Assembly: GCA_018389105.1 (NCBI GenBank)
Contig: JACATO010001058.1
Coordinates: 62,001-126,000 of the forward strand
DNA: 64,000 nucleotides
Origin: Nautilus pompilius
Taxonomy: Eukaryota > Mollusca > Cephalopoda > Nautilida > Nautilidae
Direction: 5' to 3'
Of the stretch, positions 49,799 through 60,400 are shown piece by piece. Both the position numbers and the translations under genes were made by a program. Below the pieces are notes generated by a model. That model ran no database searches, had not been told where the DNA came from, and worked only from the letters and a program-made list of their open reading frames with translations. The stretch's first letter is position 1; the number at the start of each line of letters is the position of its first letter.

Positions 49799-50163
49799 GC
49801 ACAGTCTTCGAGATCAAAGTGTCATCAGCAGTTTGGACATGGTCAGCAGGCAGTCACGCACAGTCTCCAAGATGGAAGTGTCATCAGCAGTTTGGACATG
49901 GTCAGCAGGCAGTCACGCACAGTCTCCAAGATGGAAGTGTCATCAGCAGTTTGGACATGGTCAGCAGGCAGTCACGCACAGTCTCCAAGATGGAAGTGTC
50001 ATCAGCAGTTTGGACATGGTCAGCAGGCAGTCACGCACAGTCTCCAAGATGGAAGTGTCATCAGCAGTTTGGACATGGTCAGCAGGCAGTCACGCACAGT
50101 CTCCAAGATGGAAGTGTCATCAGCAGTTTGGACATGGTCAGCATGCTGTCACATCACCCAAGA
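49799..50163. repeat. 59-bp tandem repeat (minisatellite)
   Basis: Five identical 59-bp units lie at 49819-50113, each starting GTGTCATCAGCAGTTTGGAC. A degenerate partial unit precedes them, and a further copy follows that is exact for 30 bases and then diverges. Because 59 is not divisible by three, the array is open in all three plus frames at once, giving overlapping artefactual frames of 159 to 187 residues. Not coding. Confidence 0.97.
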
Positions 50164-52879
50164 TTTACCCAGAAACTCATCACAAACTTACAAGGCTTAT
50201 TTATTACAAGATACACAGATCTGGGGCATAAAACTATTCAAGTCCACCCACCCACTTTATACTGCTTTCCTTTTCCTTCTCAAATGTTTGAGACCTTTAT
50301 CCTCCAGTTTTCAGTCATGTGGCACAGAAGGGCGACTACATAATTGCAAAATTCCATATAAGTTTTTTTAAAGGTTATGGGTTGGAAGGAAATAATTCTG
50401 ACAAAACTGTTAGTGTTTAAAATCAAAAATTTTAACTTTAAAAAGATTTTTTTTTTAAAAATTCTAAGAAACTGAATATATTTCTGGTTAGTTTATTATC
50501 ATAAAATATGGAATCTCACTCAAAAAATTATTAAAAATTAGGTTCGCTAACATTATCATTGCACGCGCATATGGGGAGGCTCATTAACTTAATATCTGCA
50601 ACATTGAGATGGAATAGGGGATGTTTCAGACTTTGTTGAATAACTGAATGTTGCTTTTTTATCTGCAGCATCAACACAGGTAACATATTGGAGGTAGAGA
50701 GCACAGCTATAGTGTGCAGAAGATACTTAGAGAGTGAGCATTTAGATGCCTCAGAAATCGCACACCTTCACTTATCATCATCTTCAACATCTTTGCCTCG
50801 CACCTCACGTTTTGTTTAAAAGGCATCACAGCTATACTGATATTGGTTGTGCATCTTTGAAGCCACTAGATGAAAATGATTGTTAATGGACAGCTGGATA
50901 TCTCGTGTCATTTGTATCAAACTGGCAGGGTTATCAGACCAGTAACGATGTTCTACTTCAAATCCTCGTCTCAATGTGAGTGCTATACAACAGAGAGCTG
51001 TCCATTCTGATAACCATCGGTATGATATTAGTTAAGGTGGTACTACATCAATGCCTTCCTGCATAGCTGGTGGAATCTATGTTGTATGGGCCATCAACTG
51101 GTTTCACAGTACATCTGCAATATCGAATATTGTTTCCACTGCATGGAAATGATTTTGATAGTGAGAAATTTGGGAGAACTGATTTTTGCCATCTGCTGTT
51201 CATTGTTTATTGTTCCAAGCATTGACCTTGTGAGACTGGAGCAGCAGATTTGTTGTCGGAACTTTAGTTCAATAGGACTCTCCTCTGTATTGTCATTGGT
51301 ATCTTTTGTTTGTTTTCCTTGAGAACAAATCATTCAGTCAAGCAAAAACCCATTCCAGGCCGATACTGTATAAAACATTTCTTCCTAATGTCTAACCAAG
51401 AGTGTCAGGGGACAGTTATAATAATAATAACTTAGAAAACAAAGTTTTAAAGTCTAATTTTTGTATTATTTGGAACTAGATTTTGTAAATATGGATTAGC
51501 TTTTATTTTCATTGTATATACAAATTATTGATTGTGAACAAGGCTGTATTTGTATAAACCCAGGTAAATATGAGCTTTGTTTAGATATTAGCTATAGAAT
51601 CGGTTGACAAATCAGAAAGATATTTAAATCACCAATTCTTAAAATTGTAAGATGCAAGCTGAACTTTAAAAAAAAAAAAAAAGATTTGGGAGTTCCTAAA
51701 TATGAGAGATGACAAAATGGAAAATAATAAATATATTGTGCTGAGCAGCATATGGTATTTGTTTTATCTATTCTGACAATTCATTCTATCGATTGTCAGT
51801 ACTCCAGACTGTCTATGTCCGTGCCGAGGAGTGCACACACGAGACATTGTTCCAAACTACGACAAAAATGTCAGGGTACCTCGTGGGCTCAATAAACAAC
51901 GTTATTGTCATAGTGAGTTCAACTTAGTAAATTGTAATTTATATCTCAGTTCCCAAAAGCATTTGCAGACACAATACATCAAAGGGAAGATCAGTAATGC
52001 AATAATCAACTATTATTCTTAATTAGAGTTCTAATATTACATTTAGTTTCAGTGGGGTTTTAAATACCTGCTGTTTTAGTCCTGTACTTTGTAATCGTGC
52101 TTTATAGAGACTCTAAACAAATTTATTTGGACATAAAACAAAATTTACTTTCTGTCCTAAAATCTCTACCAATACATGTGAAGGTATTGGACTTTATTTA
52201 CTAAGTAATGGTGAGAATAGAAAAAATCCTCATTTAAAACATTACAATTTTCACAGTATAAATTTTTTGGTAGTAAGCTGCATCTTTTGTACAAAATTCC
52301 ATATCCTTCATAAGAGAACAAGTCAGACGTTTCTTTTTTCATAACTTTAATTTTTCAACAACATCTTAGGGACATTCATACATTCAACAAGTTTATTACC
52401 TGTTCACGTTCATCATTTCCTCTCCCCAAGCCGGAGGAATAACCAGTTTCTAAAATAAATACACACAGGTAAAAAGACAGTGTCCCTTAGTTTTCCATTC
52501 AACAAGCTTCAGAGTTTACCACCAGAACAGACCTTGTCTGATTCAATGTCATTACAGAAACAAGATGGAGTCCGCAAAAATTACAAGGTTGGTTTTTAGT
52601 CTTTTGGAAGCTGATAAAATCTTCCCTGGTTCAAAAGCTAGGAAGGACACAATTTTAACAATGGTTAGGGAAACTTTGACATGTTTTAGTTGCTGGATAC
52701 ATTATTACTACAGACTGGAGGATAAAACTCACGTAAAGATGGCGATGTATCAGCAAGCTTGCATCAGTGAACTCGGACAGTGCTGTAAAACCACCTTTAT
52801 TTTTTTTTCTTTTTACACACACACCCTTCATAGACTGACATAGCTACCAAGCCTACGGCTTGTTTGTGTTTTTTTTTAA

Positions 52880-53052
52880 CCCTCTGGAGATGATCGGGCC
52901 GATAGATCGGCCCAAAGATAGTAAGCAAAAAGGACGAAACAGCCGATCTACCGACCCTATAAAAAAGGCCTGGTGTGAACCAATCAGCAATAGCCTTTCA
53001 ATCCTGATTAAAAATAATAGCAGCTGGTTGTTTGTTTACCATTTCCAAAGGG
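52880..53052. mobile_element. piggyBac-like MITE, 173 bp
   Basis: Flanked on both sides by TTAA (52876-52879 and 53053-53056), the target duplication of piggyBac elements. The ends are imperfect inverted repeats: CCCTCTGGAGATGAT on the left and, read from the other strand, CCCTTTGGAAATGGT on the right. Just inside the left end is an inverted repeat GGGCCGAT-AG-ATCGGCCC. There is no transposase, so it is non-autonomous. Confidence 0.75.
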
Positions 53053-53675
53053 TTAAACAACACCTAAAACACTTTGGGGTTTGGGGGGGGGGCGGGAAGA
53101 CCCAGGTAACAAAACATCTAATCAGTGAAGCTCCAAAATCAGCAAGACCAGCAGACCCTTTTAATAACAATTCCAACAAATCTTCAGATACAGACACCTC
53201 CCTCTTCCACACATCTTAAGTCCCCTTGAATTATTTCCTCTACGAAGCCCTAAACTGGCAAGCCGGTTCAGTGTACATTAGGCTAAGCATTTAAAAATGA
53301 AGTTTCCCTTCTTCTTCCAGATGTTCTGATCAGTCCTGACCTCTCTCCTCCTCGGAGGGGCACCAGTCCATCACAATAGCCTCGCAGTCAGACCCATTCA
53401 GTTTTGTGGATTCCCCTGTAGGCAAGTAATTTTCCCCAACTTACACACACACACATTTTTTTTCCTCACATGAAATTTTAAAAATTAAAAAAAGAGAAAA
53501 CAATTGTTTAGATAGACGATCTCCACCCAATAAAAAGAAGAAAAAGGGTTAACATTTGCTTATAGCTTCTCTGCCCCAGTCGTTTCCATTTTGTGCAGTA
53601 AAAAAACAACAACAAACAAATTCCAGCATTTTCTTAGGCACACTACAAGTTTATGGAATATTTGACTTGTGAAAT

Positions 53676-53681
53676 TTTATT
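53676..53681 (-). terminator. Candidate PNPLA2 poly(A) signal
   Basis: AATAAA on the minus strand, about 260 bases beyond the lipase stop codon. Other hexamers at about 52.8 and 52.4 kb are possible distal sites. Confidence 0.4.
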
Positions 53682-53941
53682 TTAAAATGTTTAAAATTTC
53701 TAAAAATAATTAAACCTTTGAGAATACAAATATATTGCCATTCTGGGATGGAGGTATCATGTGACCTGTCGCCATATTTCTAATCCACAGCATTATACCC
53801 CAGCTCAATTCTATGTACATGAATAAAGACAAAAAGAAAGAAAGATAAATATTAGTTTTTGCCTAGATAATTTAGGTACTCCTGAGCATAGTTTTAAACT
53901 AAAACCCTTTAACAAAAAAAAAAAAAAGAGAGAAAGAAGTA

Positions 53942-54464
53942 TCAAGTTAACGCTGAAGAGGTGCAAGAGTCAGATTCCCCATGGGTATCTAAAAAACTGT
54001 CCCAGGTAAACTCTTCCGAGGTGTCCATGTCTTGAAACTGCTCGTTGTCTGGGAAATTCACCTCCACATTGTCCAGACTGTAGATCTGCTCTACCATGAC
54101 CTGCTTGCTCTCCACATCGAGATAGTGGTATGCAATAACGGCGTTCATGTGGTTAGTCACATGAAGGCATTGGTTGAAAGTGTCAAACACCTGGTGGCAC
54201 AGCGGAATGTTGCTGTCCAATGTACTTATATCTGCCTCGGACTGCATTAACCCATCCAGGCTCCTGACGTCGTGCCGCATGTTGTTCACCTGTGTGACGC
54301 TGGTCACAGAGTTCCCCCCAGTTGTGCTCTTGTAGTCCATGGCAATGTTCATGTTTATGTTTCTTATGGGTTCTCCTTGGAATGGCAAAAGGTCTCCTGT
54401 ATCGTCTACTGCCTTGTCTAGTCTGCTATAGTCAACTTCAGTCAAATCAAACTGATAAGTTAAC
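53942..54464 (-). CDS. PNPLA2: PNPLA2 last coding exon: C-terminal tail
   Basis: Acceptor TTATTTCAG. It completes a Lys codon and reads [20 protein letters not shown], a long Asp/Asn/Ser-rich region, [20 protein letters not shown], and finally [20 protein letters not shown] before TGA at 53944-53942. The tail is weakly conserved in the family. It is assigned by frame continuity. Confidence 0.85.
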
Positions 54465-57400
54465 CTGAAATAATGAGGTATGTTAAATTATCAGCTGTCG
54501 CTTTTCCATATAAAAGGACAGTTTATTTAAAATGATAATAATACAATTAGTATAAAGAAATACCACCAATTTAAGAAAGAAAAAGATGTCTTTTTTTTAA
54601 TTTAAAATTCTTTCCGGCGTGGATTTTCTGAAAGATTAAGAATTTGATAGGTCGCATCAGTGGGAACAAAAAAACACGAACAGATAAACAGTATAGCAGG
54701 GAGATGCTCCGACAAGTACAAACATCAATGATAATCATCCTACACTCAATCTAAACCACCATAATTTCCACCTCACTCAACATCAACAGCTAAGTGATGC
54801 CACTTTATCTTTGATGCTGAGAGAACTGCACCAAAGTGGAATTTCGTGTATGCTACTTGCCTCTCAAAGATGGCTTAAAAATCCATCAGTGCTGGTTCTC
54901 TGCCAACTAGGCCACTGTAACTAGGTTCACCATGGTGGTCTGGGTTACTGACGACTACACTACACTAATGAAGTCACCAAATATAAGGTAGCAACCAAAA
55001 TTATCGCATCTCCAAATAATCCTAACTATCTAAGGCGCAACTATATCACAGCTAGAGTAATGGTTAAACCTTTGTTCTGTCATTTATGTATTTTTGTCAA
55101 AAGGAAATTATTAAGTTAAAACAGTTATTCTATTTAGCACAGAGACTATGAATATCAGAGAAGCTCAAATTATTTTATTATGCTAAAAACTTAAGGTGAC
55201 ACAATAATTTTGATCACTATAACATGTATTAGGCAGAGCTGATGGGTGATGTACATCATCCAGGCTTGATCCTTGATGTGCCACAAATAAACTGCAAAAA
55301 TTATTTCTTATATCGCCAGATGTTTCCTTTAAATATTTTATAGTATAATATACCAGCCAGTGATTTAGACTAAAACAGTAAATAGAACAATTCTTATTTT
55401 GTTTTAATAGGAGAAAATCTGTCCGGTTATCTATAGAAAGACTCAAGCCTCTACAGTTACAACAGGTACGCACTCTATCTACATTTGGTTTTAAAGTAAA
55501 AATACTAATCATATACTAATCGTTATAACGGAAACCAATATATTTTGAAAGAGCATAGTGTCAGAACTCGTATGAACACCATACAGCACACCATCTTCTA
55601 CATATGCTGGCCCTTAATTTAACATGGGATCCAATATAACGCAGGTAGGTCGTGTCTATACCATTATTCAGAGTCGAAAGTGTATTCCCATTTGCCACTT
55701 GGGGTTCAGAGGTTAGAACAACAGGTGGCAGCACGTGTCGTTTGGAGTCTGCTGTAAAGCGGTCTGTACTTTAAAACAGTTCCTACTTCTCATGTAAATC
55801 TAAAAAAAAAAAACATGCTATTCGATTCCGGTACCTTACGATGTTGTCCATAAAACGGAAAGCTTATACGGTTGACGAAAAGCTAAATATAATTGCGAGG
55901 ATACATAGGGGGGGGGCAGTTAGATGATGTGGATACAGACAAATTTGAACGCTACGAGAATGGAAGCCCCTGGTACATGAATGGCTGGAAACTGACAAAG
56001 AAATGCCAACTAGAGAGGTGCTTTCCAAGGGTGATACCACGAAACATGGTCGAAAACAAGAGTTAATTTTCCCACAGAGATGTCCCACTCTGATGACGAG
56101 AGTGATACAGATGAGATGGTTGTACCAGGATGCTTTGAAGCTGTTGTTTTCCTGGAAGCTGGACTAAAGTGGCTCGAGTCCACGGATGTTGGTCCACTTA
56201 AGATAAAGCAATTATGGTCTATTATCAATTTTGCTAAACAGGAAAAAATGAGAGAGTAATCCAGAAAAAAAGAAAAATAAATATCTCTGTGTAAATTTCC
56301 ATAGACTTTAACAGAGAAAATACATAGACGTGTATATTTCGGGGGTTCACAGAAGTTCGATCAAATTTGTTCTTTTGTTCCCTTTACAACAGAGTATGCC
56401 CTGCTCATATCGCAGCAGCTGGCATAATCTGATCTTTATTGTTCTATATGTAATTATATCGCAAAACCAGGCTATTGCTAACGACAATATCGATGGTCTT
56501 TAATTTTTTTCTTCCTGTGATGTAATATCAGCAATCACTTAACACAACTGGGAATACAACCAATATATATATATCTTCCTGGAACTATCATCAATTATGA
56601 TCAGCTACAGGTATTTACATCCAGGCTTCAGCTGTAGGCCTTTCATGATTTACTTCCCTTGCCCAGACTGCTGTATTCTCGATTTTACATGGAGTGGATT
56701 CACTTATAATACAGTCAATATTTGTCCCCAAAATTCAGCGTTAAATCAAGGGACCAGTGTATATGACACACAGCCAAACACCATATCATCTACACGTAAG
56801 ACACACAACCAAACACTGTATAGCACACCATCTTCTCCATGCACAAGAATCAGAAATATTCATGGTTTTCTGACAGGAGAGCTACGGAGATGGCCACACA
56901 TATTGAAAAGTACTGAAAGTTTACATTTTCTGAAAATAATGCCTTATTCAAAAAGCATATATCTAGTTACGAAGTACCTCTCAAAAGAACAGCAGACAGA
57001 TAGACTTACTTGGCATCATAGTTATGATGACGATGGAGGAGATATCTGTATGTGCTTTGAATAAGATGAGAGAGCTCATAATAAATCGTCCAAAGGTCTG
57101 AAGGTAGGTCAGGAATCCACTTTATAAATCTGTATCAATAGAAAATAAAAAGCCTTTGAATGTCATTTCAGTTCTAATGTTCAACTTATTGCACTCCTCT
57201 CTCATGTATATAATCTTGGTGTGGTAAACTCAATTTAAAACAAAACAAAAAGAGAACAGTAGTGAAATTGAGAAGACGACCAAAGGGGGAAATAACTGAC
57301 TTTCACACTTTTGATTGGTACCACCAACAACGTTTGTAATATACAAAAAATTCAATTTCAATGTATTGATCTATTTGAAAAGGGCCAACAACAGAATAGC

Positions 57401-60400
57401 CTTAAATGAACATATAAGATAAGTTCTCTGCTGTTATTTTTCAACAATTTTCGCAGCAGTGCAGCATCAACACTCTCAGACATGACCCCGATAATGGCAA
57501 CACGGGATGAATGCCAAAGAGACAAAAGGTTCTAAAAAAAAAACCATATAAATGTGTGATTTTTAACAAAAGAAAGATAAAAGATATACAAACCTAAATC
57601 AAGTTAGTCCTAAGCATAATAAACAAACAATTCAGACACAGCCCTTTAATAAGTAGAGTTGGGAAAGAAGGGTCAACACAACACGTGCAGACAATTAAAG
57701 CAGAAAGAGAGTAAATGGGTGAACTGTTGATAAGTGGTCATAACTCCTTAATGAGTAATGGACTTCTGGATTTGAAGTTTGAAAAGTGGAGAAGATGGCC
57801 ACTGCCTCGACATCTTTACACTAGAATTTCAGTCAGAACTAACAAAGTGAATTCTCTCTTCCGGTGCAGTGCACCTCTTGCAGATTCTCCATACCCCTTT
57901 CTTTCTGTTCTATCACCTGTATTCAGTACCTGGGTTAGAGATTTTTTTTTATACTGAGAGGAAAATTTCAAAGTACTGATCAATATTTCTGGGTTTCCCC
58001 CCCCCTATTATTCAAATTTTTTATTCCTTTTTTTTTTTCGCTGTACGGATTCAATGTCATTCGCAACCTTAATAATCAAATGCCGCAGAGACACAAATAC
58101 ATTTTCCTTTTCTGAAGTTAAATTAAAAAAAATAAAAATGAAGACGAACGAGTCTAGAGTTTTGGAATCCTAGAAAAGAAAAGATAAATCGATATTTACC
58201 GTATGCAGTAGACAATGAAAATATCTGCTGGAACAACATAAGGCGAGAAGAGAAAGGACAAAATCCAGTATAGTCTACCGTTGCGGACATAATTAAGCAG
58301 GCCTCTGTTCTGCGATCGTAGTGTCGCCTGAAGCGCTGAAAGTGAAAGTAGTTACAATCTGTGACGGTGGTAATACGGCTCTCAGACGTATAACAAAAAA
58401 AAAAAAAAAAAAAAGAGGAGGAGAGACAGACAGACAGACAAAATGGCTAAACGCGTAATTGGAGGATGTCACACGTCAAGTGTGACCAGAACAAGGGAAC
58501 TTGGTATGACACCATCATCAGCATCTACGGAAAAATGGCGCATTTTTTTTAAAATGTCCATACAGTTTTTTGTTGTTGTTTTTTTTATGTAGGAAACTGT
58601 TTTGCTATGTATAATTCCCCATGAAAACCTTAAAAAGGAGATAACTGGATTACTTATCCCCCCCTTTTTTTAAAAAAATCAAGTACATTTATATTTCTTT
58701 AAGAGAAAAATATGGGAAATAATGTGTTTGCTTTTCAAAGATGAGATAAACAGTTTACCTTGGTGTTTCTCTTTATAATTCTTTAAGAAATACGCAATGA
58801 ATATATAAAAGGGAGATAACTGGTCCACCTATTTTCAGTTTCTATTTAAATTTTAGACACTTCTGGGTTTCCACTTAGAACCTCTTGTTTTATTTGGTCC
58901 AAACGAGTTTTGCTACACAGAAAATTAGCTGTTTTTGTCAACGCTGAGTTTCAAAATGTAATAATGCTTATTATATCACATTTAGAATTTTAAAATGCAA
59001 TAAAATGCTAAAAATGCAAACAGACATGATTGTTTTTGTGACTGTCTTTGTATGGTTTGTAGAAATAAAGACTTCCACAATTAAATTTATATTCTTAGCT
59101 CGTAATGAGCTTTTGTAGGTTTAGCTCGTCAAAGAGAAACCAATGCAAACTTCTTGGTGTTAATTAGAATTAGTCAATAATTCAATCAAAGTAAAGCAGT
59201 GGAAAAGTCTGAAACTTTTCCTTCCAAGTTACTTAAATACCTTCCACAACATGGGCCGGTAATGTCCCGATCAGAGCGTTTTGCATTTTCTGTTTGCAAT
59301 CGTAACATTCAGCACAGCCCTCTTTTATGTTCTGTATTTCTTCTTCATCCTCTTGGCTTGCAGACATCACCGTTCCATCTCTGCGTGGTGGAGCAATAGC
59401 CGTTGTAATGCTCAGGTGTCGCTTGCAGCTTATAAGATCTGAAAACAGAACCAAACAAACCACTACAATTGTAACACCAGACTCAGAAGTGTAAGCCCAG
59501 GATGCTGAATAACACAGAAGATACATGTCTGAGATAAGGGCTGCCCAAACTCCAGTCAAAACTAGAGCCTAGCCAACATTCCGTGAATAACTATGGGAAC
59601 TCACTCACTTTGCATCAAGTATTTCTAACCACCTTTGCTATGAGCCACAAATTAGTATTACAAACACTGCAGTTTGTAATTTTTTTTTTTTATTTGCTGA
59701 AAAGCTGGGAATAGAAATTAATGGCCAAGAGGTAACAGTTGCTAGGAAGCAGGTGCTGCAGTCATGAGTCTCAACAATGAAGTATACAAGTTCTATGTAA
59801 GAAAAACCAACTTCCATCTATTTACTCATGAGAATAAACTTGATTACTTAAGCATCTTTTCTAGAAAATGTCTCTCTTCTTGCAACTTTGGGAAAATCTA
59901 TTATACTACTTACTGTTAGAGCCTGCTAAATGACAAAAACATAAAAGGAAAATTTAATGTTATTCTCAAATAATATTCATAATTATTAAAAGTTAAATAA
60001 TTTATCTTTAAGAAAAAAAAATTGCTTATTTTTCAGAATGTGATAAGATGGAGTCCATAAAACTAGTGCTGATATTATGCAGCAAAAATGAACAATTCAG
60101 AGGCCAGTTTCCATTCTTTTCCAAATTGTTCCTCTCTGAAAATTTAAAGTAATAATTACTACATGGGCACCAGATGGCTGATGGACTCACTTGGACAAAG
60201 TTCCCAAGCATGGACTTCATGTTCTGTTTGAAACAGAAGCGCCAGGTCCGACGAACAGGGACGGCGCCACGAAATTGAACCTGGGGGGGCTAAGAGTTGA
60301 GTTTACTGACATAGGACCCACCACGGTTGGGCAACGCGCAAGAATATTTTTAATTAGACCTTCTAGATTGGCTAAAAAAGTATCTCCGGAACTTAAAATT

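Larger units (their letters stand above)
48700..53675. other. Intergenic DNA between NAP1L1 and PNPLA2
   Basis: Apart from the 59-bp tandem array (49.8-50.16 kb) and the piggyBac-like MITE (52.88-53.05 kb), nothing recognisable was found. The distal part may belong to long forms of the PNPLA2 3' UTR. Confidence 0.5.

Noticed and set aside
49740-50371. Three overlapping plus-strand frames of 159-187 residues
   Set aside because: They are products of the 59-bp tandem array, which is open in every frame because its period is not a multiple of three.
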